From Flavobacteriales bacterium ALC-1 (GTDB lineage Bacteria; Bacteroidota; Bacteroidia; Flavobacteriales; Flavobacteriaceae), in NCBI GenBank assembly GCA_000171875.1, contig ABHI01000002.1, positions 620,001-684,000 of the forward strand: a stretch of DNA of 64,000 nucleotides, read 5' to 3'. The translations under genes and the position numbers were made by a program. Shown here in pieces: positions 33,847 to 43,063 of this stretch (its first letter is position 1; each line of letters begins with the position of its first letter). A model generated the notes under the pieces. It did not search any database. It saw only the letters and a program-made list of their open reading frames with translations, and was not told the DNA's origin.

Positions 33847-35340
33847 ATGAAACTTAATTATAAAATCATATTTCATTTTTTCGGATTGCTATTGTTGTTC
33901 AATGGTGGTTTTATGATGGTGGCGACATTGATAAGTTTTATCTATAAAGACGGTGTTACCTTAGAATTATTTTTAGCTGGTTTAGCTACATTACTATTGG
34001 GTGCTATAGCTATGTTTGGCACCAAAAAGCATAGAAAAGAAATGAATAAGCGCGAAGGCTACATTGTTGTAGCTTTCGGGTGGATTGTAATGTCACTAAC
34101 AGGCACATTACCTTATTTGGTAACTGAAGCAATTCCGTCATTTACTAACGCATTTTTTGAAACTATATCTGGTTACACCACTACTGGGGCTAGTATTTTA
34201 AATGATATAGAAATACTACCCGAAGGAGTCTTGTTTTGGCGTAGTACAACGCACTGGATTGGCGGTATGGGAATTATAGTATTAGCCATTGCTATTTTAC
34301 CCTTACTTGGAGTAGGAGGTATGCAGTTATTTGCTGCGGAAGCTCCAGGACCAGGTGGTGATAAATTACATCCAAGAATTACGGATACTGCTAAACGATT
34401 ATGGTTGATTTATGTTGGTTATACAGTTGCAGAAACGATTTTACTTCAAGTAGCTGGAATGTCATTTTTTGATGCGATAAATCACGCACTGAGTACATTA
34501 TCTACAGGCGGTTTCTCTACTAAAAATGCTAGTGTTGCGCATTGGAATGACAATCCTGCAATACAATATATTATTATGATCTTTATGTTTTTAGCAGGAA
34601 CCAATTTTGTATTGAGTTATTACCTGTTTAAAGGCAATGTTGTAAAAGCAGTTAAGGATGATGAGTTTAAACTCTATTTTAGATTCATTGCCATCTTTAC
34701 AGTAGTAGCTGCACTTTTAATATATTTTCAAGCTGATATATCTCAGTCTTCAATTGCGCATCCTATGGTTTTAGGAGAAGGAGAAAGTGCGTTAAGGCAT
34801 GGTTTATTTCAGGTGTTGGCAATTGTAACTACGACTGGTTTTGTTACGGCAGATTACACACTTTGGACTCCTTTTTTAACTGTTTTCTTTTTCGGAATAA
34901 TGTTTTTAGGAGGCTCAGCTGGTAGTACCTCAGGAGGTGTTAAAATAGTTCGTCATTTAATATTGATAAAGAACGGTTTCATAGAATTTAAGCGTGCACT
35001 ACATCCTAATGCTATTTTACCTGTACGTTATAATAAAAGATCTATTTCTGGAGAAATTGTATTTAATATACTAGGGTTCTTTATTCTGTATATGTTGTCA
35101 TTTATAATTGGTGCTTTGGTATTCTCTATGTTTCAAATAGATTTTATTTCTGCTATCGGGCTTTCTGCGTCCAGTTTGGGTAATGTTGGACCAGCCTTAG
35201 GTGATTTTGGACCTGTTAATAATTATGAGGCTTTACCGTCTTTAGGAAAATGGTGGGCAGCATTTTTAATGCTTATCGGACGATTAGAATTATTTACAGT
35301 ACTTATCTTATTGACTCCTTTCTTTTGGAGAAATAGATAA
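33847..35340 (+). CDS. trkH: Trk K+ uptake channel subunit TrkH
   Basis: The 497-residue inner-membrane protein has four M1-P-M2 repeats. Selectivity-filter regions are ISGYTTTGASIL near 109, STLSTGGFSTKN near 220, VTTTGFVTADYT near 327 and SASSLGNVGPALG near 445, plus the intramembrane loop GGSAGSTSGGVKI near 358. It takes up K+ and may be coupled to H+ or Na+. Translated directly after trkA. The length is normal for TrkH. Confidence 0.95.
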   Translation: MKLNYKIIFHFFGLLLLFNGGFMMVATLISFIYKDGVTLELFLAGLATLLLGAIAMFGTKKHRKEMNKREGYIVVAFGWIVMSLTGTLPYLVTEAIPSFTNAFFETISGYTTTGASILNDIEILPEGVLFWRSTTHWIGGMGIIVLAIAILPLLGVGGMQLFAAEAPGPGGDKLHPRITDTAKRLWLIYVGYTVAETILLQVAGMSFFDAINHALSTLSTGGFSTKNASVAHWNDNPAIQYIIMIFMFLAGTNFVLSYYLFKGNVVKAVKDDEFKLYFRFIAIFTVVAALLIYFQADISQSSIAHPMVLGEGESALRHGLFQVLAIVTTTGFVTADYTLWTPFLTVFFFGIMFLGGSAGSTSGGVKIVRHLILIKNGFIEFKRALHPNAILPVRYNKRSISGEIVFNILGFFILYMLSFIIGALVFSMFQIDFISAIGLSASSLGNVGPALGDFGPVNNYEALPSLGKWWAAFLMLIGRLELFTVLILLTPFFWRNR

Positions 35341-35396
35341 GCAGCAATATGTTTTTAACTTAATACGTTATTTTAGTATTAAATAACACGCTGCGT

Positions 35397-35957
35397 ATGT
35401 TAAAAAGAAAAGCCATATACACATTATTAGCTATAATGACATTAATGTCTTGTGTTAAAGATGTGGATTTTGACCAAGCAGAAAATTTCTCATTAACTCC
35501 AGTATTAGCATCTAGTATTCTTTTTACAGAAGTTGAGGCATCTAGTTTTTTTGAAAATGATATGGAGCTAGAATCTGTAAGAGATTCTGTTGCTAATATC
35601 GAAATTTTTGAAGACCAATTTGTTAAAGATAATCTGATTAAAGCAGAATTGGTTTTCCAAGCAACAAACACCATTGATAGAACATTTAATTTACAAGTTG
35701 ATTTTTTTAATGATGCAGACGAACTACAGCATACACTTTCATTTGATGCTATAGAATCTAATTCGGGCAATCCTGTCGTTACAGATTATACTGAAGTTTT
35801 TGAAGATGATAGTTTAGACGCATTAAAGTTGATTACTAAAATGGTAATCACATTAACCTTGTACCCTAGTTCTGATGGTTCAACATTAAATGAAAATTCT
35901 TCAGGAAATATCTCACTAAAATCGAAAGGCATATTTTATTTTAATATTGATGTTTAG
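35397..35957 (+). CDS. Small lipoprotein, partner of the following barrel-like gene
   Basis: The 186-residue protein has a lipoprotein signal ending at Cys19 (MTLMSCVKDVDFDQ). The mature part is acidic and probably an immunoglobulin-like or other beta sandwich (FNLQVDFFNDADELQHTLSF). No catalytic motif is seen. It is followed after two bases by a DUF5723-type outer-membrane protein gene, so the two are probably translated together and may form an envelope complex. That link is inferred from spacing. Confidence 0.65.
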   Translation: MLKRKAIYTLLAIMTLMSCVKDVDFDQAENFSLTPVLASSILFTEVEASSFFENDMELESVRDSVANIEIFEDQFVKDNLIKAELVFQATNTIDRTFNLQVDFFNDADELQHTLSFDAIESNSGNPVVTDYTEVFEDDSLDALKLITKMVITLTLYPSSDGSTLNENSSGNISLKSKGIFYFNIDV

Positions 35958-35959
35958 TA

Positions 35960-37381
35960 ATGAGATATAAAAGGCTAGCATTTGTTTTAATAATCATCAC
36001 ATTTGGTTTTGTCGGTGCTCAAAACAAACAATTATTATTTGGGTTTAATGATATACCTCAATCTGCATTAATTAATCCAAGTACGACTTTAAAAAATGAT
36101 TTGTTTGTTGGTTTACCGTTGTTGTCTCATGTACATGCTACTGTTGGTTCTTCTGGCGCCAGTGCTTATGATTTGTTTGCGGATGATGGAAGGGACTTTA
36201 GCTCTAAGTTACAAAGTCTAATTTTTAGATTAGATAGTAATGACTTTTTTATGTTTAATCAACAGTTCGATATTTTTTCAGGAGGCTTTTCTTATGGTAA
36301 GGGCATAGAAAAAGACAGGTATTTGTCTTTTGGGATGTATCTCGAAACTGATGCTATTGTCTATCACCCCAAAGACTATGCAGTTTTAGCGTATCAAGGT
36401 AATGCTGATAACATAGATCGTATTTTTGATTTAAGTGATTTAAATGCTAGTGGAGAAGTGGTTTCTGTATTACATATTGGTACCACAAAAAAAATCAATA
36501 ATAAATTAACGATAGGAGCCAGAGGAAAAATTTATTCTAGTGTTTTTAATGTTAATTCAACAAAAAATAGTGGCTCTTTTGTAACACGAGAAGGGCAAAA
36601 TAATTTTTTAGAGCACACTTTTAATTTAGACCTTAGTGTACGCACATCTGGAATTAAAAGCTTGGCAGAAGATAATAATACTGATTTTTCTAAGGATATT
36701 AAGACCATTAGAAAGCGAATGCTTTTTGGAGGTAATTTGGGTTTAGGTATAGATGTAGGCTTCACTTACCAAGCCACAGACCAATTGATGTTTGAAGGTA
36801 GCTTACAAGATTTTGGGTTTATAAGACACAAAAAAGATATAGAAAGCTACACCTTAAAAGGTAATTACACTTTTGAAGGTATAAACCCTCTTTTCCCTGA
36901 GGTCGGTAATGGACAAACTGCAGAAGAATATTGGGATGAGATAGCAGATAATTTTGAAGATTTATTTGAAGTCGATTCTGCAGCAAATAAGTATACGACA
37001 TGGAGGCCTTTAAAGTTAAATGGGGCATTACGTTATGCTTTTGGGAAAAAGCAAAATAAAGATTGTGATTGTTTAAATGATGATGTTGGTTACATTAATG
37101 AAGTTGGCGCACAACTATATGCTGTAAATAGACCTAAAAGACCACAGTTTGCTTTAACAGCCTATTACTACAGGAGAGTTTTTAATGGGTTTAGAGTAAA
37201 AGCAACCTATACAGTAGATTCTTTTTCATACAAAAATATTGGATTAGGTGTCTCAACACATTTTGGTCCTGTAAATTTATATGTATTAGCTGATAATCTT
37301 TTAGAATATCAAAATTTAGCAAAAGCACAAAGTGCATCTTTACAATTAGGACTAAATTTTGTTTTTGGAAGGAATAAGTGA
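35960..37381 (+). CDS. DUF5723-type outer-membrane protein
   Basis: The 473-residue protein has a signal peptide (MRYKRLAFVLIIITFGFVGAQ) and a barrel of the FadL/porin-like kind found in Bacteroidota as DUF5723. Seen are the N-terminal FGFNDIPQSALINPS, many strands such as KLTIGARGKIYSSVFNVN and GGNLGLGIDVGFTYQATDQL, and a C-terminal LGLNFVFGRNK. Family assignment is from memory of the N-terminal pattern. The function is unknown. It forms a pair with the lipoprotein gene two bases upstream. Confidence 0.72.
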   Translation: MRYKRLAFVLIIITFGFVGAQNKQLLFGFNDIPQSALINPSTTLKNDLFVGLPLLSHVHATVGSSGASAYDLFADDGRDFSSKLQSLIFRLDSNDFFMFNQQFDIFSGGFSYGKGIEKDRYLSFGMYLETDAIVYHPKDYAVLAYQGNADNIDRIFDLSDLNASGEVVSVLHIGTTKKINNKLTIGARGKIYSSVFNVNSTKNSGSFVTREGQNNFLEHTFNLDLSVRTSGIKSLAEDNNTDFSKDIKTIRKRMLFGGNLGLGIDVGFTYQATDQLMFEGSLQDFGFIRHKKDIESYTLKGNYTFEGINPLFPEVGNGQTAEEYWDEIADNFEDLFEVDSAANKYTTWRPLKLNGALRYAFGKKQNKDCDCLNDDVGYINEVGAQLYAVNRPKRPQFALTAYYYRRVFNGFRVKATYTVDSFSYKNIGLGVSTHFGPVNLYVLADNLLEYQNLAKAQSASLQLGLNFVFGRNK

Positions 37382-37570
37382 CTTCTTTTTTCTGATAAAT
37401 AAATAAATTTTTAACTTTTTTTCAAGATTTTTTAAACTATAGCTAGCCTATAATTCTACTGGTGTTTTTTGAAATTTACATACGCAATCCCACGCTATAG
37501 TTGTAACACAGGCTGTAACATTTTTAATTGTTGAGCGTCATATCTATGTAACCAATTAAAAATATCAATT

Positions 37571-37819
37571 ATGGAATTAGTAGTAAATCAAAAATTAGAA
37601 TTTGTACCAGAACCCACTGAGGTGACTCATTTTACAAACAACGGCTTATTAAATTCTAATTACAAATCAGTTGTGAAGCATAACTTTAGCAAGTCAACTA
37701 CAAAGTCAGTATTTGGAATTAGACAACGACTAAAATCTTCTCAATTCAAAATGGTGAATCATACAGCAGCGATCTTAAAAGTATCTGTTTTTGCCATACT
37801 CTTAATAGCTTTATTTTAG
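37571..37819 (+). CDS. Tiny membrane protein, paralogue 1
   Basis: An 82-residue protein with a soluble N-terminal part and one C-terminal membrane helix (about 68-82, AILKVSVFAILLIALF). The middle FSKSTTKSVFGIRQRLK resembles FPKATPKQLREIRQKLK of the next gene, so the two are probably related. A single C-terminal anchor leaving the charged part in the cytosol is predicted. The 189 bases before it carry no clear promoter match. I do not recognise a family function. Confidence 0.55.
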   Translation: MELVVNQKLEFVPEPTEVTHFTNNGLLNSNYKSVVKHNFSKSTTKSVFGIRQRLKSSQFKMVNHTAAILKVSVFAILLIALF

Positions 37820-37947
37820 AAATAAACTATTCGTATGATCTTTAACTGACACTTTTTATAAGTGTCTTTTACATATCCAACAGCATATTCATTTTGTGTT
37901 GATGCTGTATACTATTGTCTTTACTTAACTTTTAAAACTCAGAAATT

Positions 37948-38202
37948 ATGGGAGCTCAAACAATGATTACGATATTGAAAAATAATGAAAGGATGATGGG
38001 TAAACGTACTAAGTTTAAAAAGACACTTGGAGGCTATGGAAAAAACAGAAAAACAGAATATAATTTCCCCAAAGCGACACCAAAGCAGTTAAGGGAAATT
38101 AGACAAAAGTTAAAAAAGGAAAATCAAATCCTTTGGATAAAAATTCTTGGCATAACAGTTATAATAATTATTAGTTTGGTTTGGATGTTTTTTGCATCAT
38201 AA
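37948..38202 (+). CDS. Tiny membrane protein, paralogue 2
   Basis: An 84-residue, strongly basic protein with one C-terminal membrane helix (about 64-82, ILGITVIIIISLVWMFF). It holds KRTKFKKTLGGYGKNRKTEY followed by FPKATPKQLREIRQKLKKE. Similar flavobacterial proteins have been labelled riboflavin synthase subunit beta, but 84 residues with a membrane anchor cannot be lumazine or riboflavin synthase. It starts 128 bases after paralogue 1 and is followed by a strong terminator, so both may share a transcript. Confidence 0.65.
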   Translation: MGAQTMITILKNNERMMGKRTKFKKTLGGYGKNRKTEYNFPKATPKQLREIRQKLKKENQILWIKILGITVIIIISLVWMFFAS

Positions 38203-38204
38203 AC

Positions 38205-38243
38205 AAAAAAGCTATAACGGAATAATCACGTTATAGCTTTTTT
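38205..38243. terminator. Bidirectional terminator between 37948-38202 and the aminotransferase gene
   Basis: A perfect 15-bp stem (38205-38219 with 38229-38243) has a nine-base loop and A/T tracts on both sides. It lies between convergent genes. Confidence 0.88.
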
Positions 38244-38266
38244 TATAAAGGGATTGATGTAATATA

Positions 38267-39451
38267 TTAAGATAACGCTTCTTTAATACGTTTAATTGCC
38301 TCAATTATATGGTCTTGAGATGCTGCATAAGAAATTCTAATACAATCAGGATTACCAAAAGCTTCTCCTGTTACGGTAGCCACTAAAGCTTCTTCTAATA
38401 AAAACAATGACATATCTGAAGCATTATTAATAGTCTTACCTTTTATGGTTTTTCCAAAATAAGAAGATACATCTGGAAATACATAAAACGCTCCTTCTGG
38501 TTCGTTGGTTTTAAAACCATCCACATCAGCTAATAAATTTAGAATAAGTTGGCGACGAGACTTAAACTCATCAACCATATACTGTACACTAGATGCAGGT
38601 GCTTCTAACGCTGTAATTACTGCACGTTGCGCTATACAATTAGCTCCACTAGTCACTTGTCCTTGCATTTTATTACAGGCTCTAGCTATAAAATCTGGTG
38701 CGCCAATATAACCTATTCTCCAGCCAGTCATAGCAAAGGCTTTAGAAACTCCGTTCACCGTTATAGTTCTGTTAAACATATCATCAAACTGAGCCATACT
38801 GTAATGATCACCCACAAAATTGATATGCTCATAGATTTCGTCCGAAACCACATATATATTAGGATGTTTTTGTAATACATCAGCTAAAGCTCTCAATTCT
38901 TCCTTACTATAAACTGAACCACTTGGATTGCATGGAGAACTATACCAAATCATTTTGGTTTTTGGAGTAATGGCTGCTTCTAATTGTTCGGCAGTCATTT
39001 TAAAATCATTCTCAATAGAAGTTTTTACTTCAACAGGTACACCTTTATTAAGTTTTACGATATCATTATAACTTACCCAATAAGGACAAGGTAAAATAAC
39101 TTCATCTCCAGGATTAAGCATTGCAGAAGCGATATTAAATAAAGCTTGTTTAGCGCCTGTAGAAACTACGATTTGTGGCAAGGTATATTCAAGACTATTA
39201 TCACGATTAAACTTAGTGATGATGGCTTCTTTTAACTCTACATAACCATCAACAGGCGTATAACTATTGTAGTTTTGATTTACAGCTTTTATAGCAGCTT
39301 CTTTTATAAAATCTGGTGTATTAAAGTCAGGTTCTCCTAAACTTAGTCCAATAATGTCTTTTCCCTCTGCGCGTAATTCTCTGGCTTTTGCTGCCATGGC
39401 TAGAGTAGCTGAAGTCGATAGATTATTAATTCTATCCGAAAGTTGGTTCAT
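38267..39451 (-). CDS. Pyridoxal-phosphate aminotransferase, class I (aspartate/aromatic type)
   Basis: The 394-residue fold-type I enzyme has an N-terminal LSLGEPDFNTPDFI near 36, VSTGAKQALFNIASAML near 92, the PLP-contact WYSSPCNPSGSVYS near 169, VSDEIYEHINF near 199 and the Schiff-base lysine in NGVSKAFAMTGWRIGY near 233-248, then RISYAAS with the substrate Arg. These are marks of the Ib aspartate aminotransferase subgroup (thermophilic AspC type). It probably makes aspartate from oxaloacetate and glutamate and may accept aromatic amino acids. It lies 32 bases after the desaturase gene on the same strand. Confidence 0.93.
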   Translation of the reverse strand: MNQLSDRINNLSTSATLAMAAKARELRAEGKDIIGLSLGEPDFNTPDFIKEAAIKAVNQNYNSYTPVDGYVELKEAIITKFNRDNSLEYTLPQIVVSTGAKQALFNIASAMLNPGDEVILPCPYWVSYNDIVKLNKGVPVEVKTSIENDFKMTAEQLEAAITPKTKMIWYSSPCNPSGSVYSKEELRALADVLQKHPNIYVVSDEIYEHINFVGDHYSMAQFDDMFNRTITVNGVSKAFAMTGWRIGYIGAPDFIARACNKMQGQVTSGANCIAQRAVITALEAPASSVQYMVDEFKSRRQLILNLLADVDGFKTNEPEGAFYVFPDVSSYFGKTIKGKTINNASDMSLFLLEEALVATVTGEAFGNPDCIRISYAASQDHIIEAIKRIKEALS

Positions 39452-39483
39452 TGTAATTGGTTATTTTTAATCTGCAATTTGGA

Positions 39484-40578
39484 TTAAGCCATGCTTGGCT
39501 TCATACCTAATTTTTTTAATTGCTGATAATGTTCTGAAATAGCTGTCCATATAGAATTGTATTCGTTATAAGGTAAACTAAATTCGTGAGCAGTTTCTCT
39601 TACTATTTTCGCAATATTTTTATAATGAACATGACTTATGTTTGAGAATAAATGATGCTCAACTTGTCTGTTTAAGCCTCCAGTATAAAACCCTACAATC
39701 CAACTTTTAGGTGAGAAATTAGAAGTTGTAAACAGTTGGTGAATTGCCCAAGTGTTTTTCATGTTTCCATCTTCATCTGGCAATGGCATTTCCGTATTTG
39801 GCATTACATGTGCTAATTGAAAAATAACACTCAGAATAATTCCAGCTGTGTAATGCATAATTAAAAACCCGATTAAAACTTGCCACCAAGCATAGCCTAA
39901 GGCCATAGGTAAAACCACCCAAATAGAATAATAAACGATTTTACCAATAATTAGCTTCGTCCATTGTGTAGCAGGGTTAGGGAAATCACCATAAGATAAT
40001 TTTCTTTTAAGGTATTGGTATGTTTGTTTAAAGTCTGTAGTAATAGCCCAATTAACAGTTAATAAACCATATAATAAAAAGGCATAATATTTTTGATATT
40101 GATGAATTTTCAACCATTTAGAATGTTTAGAAAAACGAATAATTCTTCCTGCATCAATATCTTCATCGTGTCCCTGAATATTAGTATAGGTGTGATGTAA
40201 CACATTGTGTTGTACTTTCCAATTATAATCGTTACCAGCTAATATATGTATACTGCTTCCCATTAACTTATTTACCCATTTTTTGCTAGAAAAAGAGCCA
40301 TGGTTAGCATCGTGCATAACATTCATTCCTACACCTGCCATTCCGATTCCAATAACCATCATGCAAATTATTTGTAACCATGTTGGTAGATCAACAGTCA
40401 ATAATAAAACTAATGGACCAAGTAATAATGTAAACATTATTACAGCTTTAATATATAGCTTCCAGTTTCCTGTTTTTTTAATATTATTCTCTTTGAAGTA
40501 ATTGTTAACGCGCTTGTTCAGTGTCTTGAAGAACTTAGCGGAATCTTTTCTTGAAAACTTTAAGGTTTGTTGTGCCAT
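39484..40578 (-). CDS. Membrane fatty acid desaturase
   Basis: The 364-residue protein has two pairs of membrane segments and the three histidine boxes of acyl-lipid/acyl-CoA desaturases: H89DANH93, H124NVLHH129 and QVEHHLFSN near 320. The Gln in the third box is typical of front-end (delta-5/6-like) enzymes, but there is no fused cytochrome b5 domain. It inserts a cis double bond using O2 and an external electron donor, probably to adjust membrane fluidity. A TATCTTTG -7 box lies 56 bases upstream. Confidence 0.92.
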   Translation of the reverse strand: MAQQTLKFSRKDSAKFFKTLNKRVNNYFKENNIKKTGNWKLYIKAVIMFTLLLGPLVLLLTVDLPTWLQIICMMVIGIGMAGVGMNVMHDANHGSFSSKKWVNKLMGSSIHILAGNDYNWKVQHNVLHHTYTNIQGHDEDIDAGRIIRFSKHSKWLKIHQYQKYYAFLLYGLLTVNWAITTDFKQTYQYLKRKLSYGDFPNPATQWTKLIIGKIVYYSIWVVLPMALGYAWWQVLIGFLIMHYTAGIILSVIFQLAHVMPNTEMPLPDEDGNMKNTWAIHQLFTTSNFSPKSWIVGFYTGGLNRQVEHHLFSNISHVHYKNIAKIVRETAHEFSLPYNEYNSIWTAISEHYQQLKKLGMKPSMA

Positions 40579-40633
40579 TTAATCTGTTTTTAGGTTATAA
40601 CGTAAGGGTTTTAAAATCGATTATAATCTGAGC

Positions 40634-40641
40634 CAAAGATA
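40634..40641 (-). promoter_or_regulatory. -7 element of the desaturase gene
   Basis: The - strand reads TATCTTTG, matching TAnnTTTG, 56 bases before the desaturase ATG. Confidence 0.4.
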
Positions 40642-40699
40642 ATTAATAATTAAAATTGAGCATTATTAAAATGAGTTAAATTATACACTCCGAATTAAG

Positions 40700-40707
40700 T
40701 ATTTTTG
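40700..40707 (+). promoter_or_regulatory. -7 element of rsmG
   Basis: TATTTTTG matches TAnnTTTG and lies 15 bases before the chosen ATG at 40723. This favours that ATG over the upstream TTG at 40705, which lies within the promoter box. Confidence 0.5.
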
Positions 40708-40722
40708 CAAAAATTAAATGTT

Positions 40723-41349
40723 ATGAAACTTATCTTAAAATATTTCCCAGATTTAACCGAAACTCAAATTAACCAATTTGAAGCTTTGGAAGGTTTATAT
40801 AAAGATTGGAACGCGAAGATAAACGTTGTATCTCGTAAAGATATAGATGAGTTATACTTAAGGCATGTTCTTCATTCTTTAGCTATTGCTAAAGTAATTC
40901 AGTTTAAGGATAATTCTTCAATTTTAGATGTTGGTACTGGTGGAGGCTTTCCAGGTGTACCTTTGGCTATTTTGTTTCCGAACTGTAAATTTCATTTAGT
41001 AGATAGCATTAATAAAAAGTTGAAAGTCATTGATGCCGTTTGTGAAGCTATTGAGTTAACTAATGTTAAAACGACGCATAGTAGAGTAGAAGCTATTGAT
41101 GAAACTTTTGATTTTATTGTGAGTAGAGCAGTTACCGCAATGCCAGAATTTACAAAATGGGTAAAAGGTAAAATTGCCAAGAAACAACAAAATGAAATGA
41201 AGAATGGTATACTTTACCTCAAAGGCGGTGATTTAACGGATGAGTTAAAGCAATACACCAATGTAAAAGCATTTTTACTTTCAGATTATTTTGGAGAAGA
41301 CTTTTTTGAAACTAAAAAAGTGATTTATTTGCCTTTAAAGTATAAGTAA
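40723..41349 (+). CDS. rsmG: 16S rRNA (guanine-N7) methyltransferase RsmG
   Basis: The 208-residue SAM enzyme methylates N7 of G527 in 16S rRNA. Characteristic stretches are YKDWNAKINVVSRKDIDELY near 26, RHVLHSLAIAK near 48, ILDVGTGGGFPGVPLAI (SAM motif I) near 73 and FIVSRAVTAMPEFTKWV near 130. The ATG at 40723 is used because the -7 box overlaps the upstream alternative. It converges with the DUF6029-type gene, with seven bases between stops. Confidence 0.96.
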   Translation: MKLILKYFPDLTETQINQFEALEGLYKDWNAKINVVSRKDIDELYLRHVLHSLAIAKVIQFKDNSSILDVGTGGGFPGVPLAILFPNCKFHLVDSINKKLKVIDAVCEAIELTNVKTTHSRVEAIDETFDFIVSRAVTAMPEFTKWVKGKIAKKQQNEMKNGILYLKGGDLTDELKQYTNVKAFLLSDYFGEDFFETKKVIYLPLKYK

Positions 41350-41356
41350 AAACAAC

Positions 41357-43036
41357 TTAAAAGGATGTTGTTAAACTCATTGTAAGTCCAGTGGCTTCAG
41401 CAACAAATCTACATACACCACCAATACACACAAGTCCTGCACGTTGCCTTCCGTAATTTAATGCAACTCTTGTGCCTCCTTTAGTATAACTTCCTCCAAA
41501 ATTGTAGTAATGTGTTTTTTCAGTATCACTATCAGAGCCATTATTGTAAATATCATTTACATAAAAAGATAAATTTCTATTTAGATTGTATTCAATGGTG
41601 CCTCCTGTCCAATCATGATCTTTAGAATCAGAGAACAATTTTTGTGCTTCAAACCTCAGAGATTTCCCTTTCCCAAGTTTATGAATGGCTTCAGCAACAA
41701 TAATATTTGTTTTAATTGGTTCTGCTCCAAATTGACCTTCTACATCTCTTTTATTGTAATATTGGTTAACGTAGTAAAAAATAGTATTCCATTTAGAATT
41801 CCATTTTTTTCTAACCTCTAGGCTTATATCAGAAAAGTACTTATTTCCAAAGCCTAAAAGATCGGTTTCGTAATCCTGATTGGCATAGTCAAAATCTCCA
41901 CTTAATCCTGCCCAATAAGAGGCATTAAAAGCAATCTTTGTTCCGTACTTACCTCCTAAAGGTGTGTCCTTTTTTAGATTATAGAAAAGGTCTAATTGCC
42001 CACCAATTTCACCAACTTTTAACAACTGAGGGTCTGCGAAAGAAACAAGAGCTTGAGCTTGGTAAACAAAAATATTAGTTAATAAATAATCGTGTTGCTT
42101 TGTAAGCGCTGGAGTAAAGTTGACCATATTTTCGAGGTATATATTACCAGCAGTTTCTCTATCCGAAAAGAAAGCCATGTTCTCTAATCTTCTAAAAGTA
42201 CCTCCAATTCCAAAACCTTTTTGAGAATATCCGGCATCTAAAAGAATAGCACTACCTGGTTTTACAAAACCATTTAATATTTGATTTATTTGTACAATAG
42301 CATCTTCGCTTTTATGAACATATTCAGCACCAGCATAGAAACTACCTTGAGAATAATTTAATCGACCAGAAAAAGAATTGGTTAATTCATCAAAATTTGG
42401 ATCTTCAATGTCGGTTTGCTCTTTTCTGCCTACATAACTTAATCCTAAATCTAGTGACGAAGATTCTAATTTTAAAAATGAAGATAAATCTATATCAGAA
42501 TCAAATCCATACACCTCACCATCAGAAGTTTCAAAGCCAACACGTTGTTTTCCGTATAGCGCCGTTAATCTAATGGCATCTATAGGTTTGTATTCTATTT
42601 TTCCACCTAATAAGGCATTATTTATTCCTAATTGTCTATCCTCCCAATTTCTGAGTATTAGACCACTTCCAAACTGAGTATAGTAATGCCCAGCAGTAAC
42701 ATCTAATTTTGAATCTTTATAATTTAGACTGTATGTGCCTAAATCAGTTCCTTTATAGTTTGGTGAGTAGTTTACCAAAGCTAAAGGTTCGTATGATTCT
42801 AATTGAACTGTAGCTGAAAAGTTTTTTAGAAAATTATAATTTAGTCGCAGGTAGTTGTTGAATCTTATATGTTCATCACCATCTTGATTATCAGCATCAA
42901 AGAAAGGACCTGTTTTTTTATCATCATTATACCATGCTCCATTAGATTCTAGACCTATAACTAAGCCGTCTAATAATTGAGCAAAAATGTATTGACCAGA
43001 TAGACAAAAAACTAATATGAGCATCAGTTTTTTCAT
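41357..43036 (-). CDS. DUF6029-type outer-membrane barrel protein
   Basis: The 559-residue protein has a signal peptide (MKKLMLILVFCLSGQYIFAQ) and a large beta-barrel with many Tyr/Asn/Phe strands (RLNYNFLKNFSATVQLESYE, KLDVTAGHYYTQFGSGLILR). Near the C-terminus CIGGVCRFVAEATG has two cysteines likely to form a disulfide. It ends in Phe (LTTSF), as outer-membrane proteins do. I assign it to DUF6029 from its overall pattern. It follows a thioredoxin-fold protein gene by 27 bases and faces an Omp28-like gene; a functional set is likely but undefined. Confidence 0.72.
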   Translation of the reverse strand: MKKLMLILVFCLSGQYIFAQLLDGLVIGLESNGAWYNDDKKTGPFFDADNQDGDEHIRFNNYLRLNYNFLKNFSATVQLESYEPLALVNYSPNYKGTDLGTYSLNYKDSKLDVTAGHYYTQFGSGLILRNWEDRQLGINNALLGGKIEYKPIDAIRLTALYGKQRVGFETSDGEVYGFDSDIDLSSFLKLESSSLDLGLSYVGRKEQTDIEDPNFDELTNSFSGRLNYSQGSFYAGAEYVHKSEDAIVQINQILNGFVKPGSAILLDAGYSQKGFGIGGTFRRLENMAFFSDRETAGNIYLENMVNFTPALTKQHDYLLTNIFVYQAQALVSFADPQLLKVGEIGGQLDLFYNLKKDTPLGGKYGTKIAFNASYWAGLSGDFDYANQDYETDLLGFGNKYFSDISLEVRKKWNSKWNTIFYYVNQYYNKRDVEGQFGAEPIKTNIIVAEAIHKLGKGKSLRFEAQKLFSDSKDHDWTGGTIEYNLNRNLSFYVNDIYNNGSDSDTEKTHYYNFGGSYTKGGTRVALNYGRQRAGLVCIGGVCRFVAEATGLTMSLTTSF

Positions 43037-43063
43037 AAGGGTTGGTTTGGTTTTTAGTTTGTG

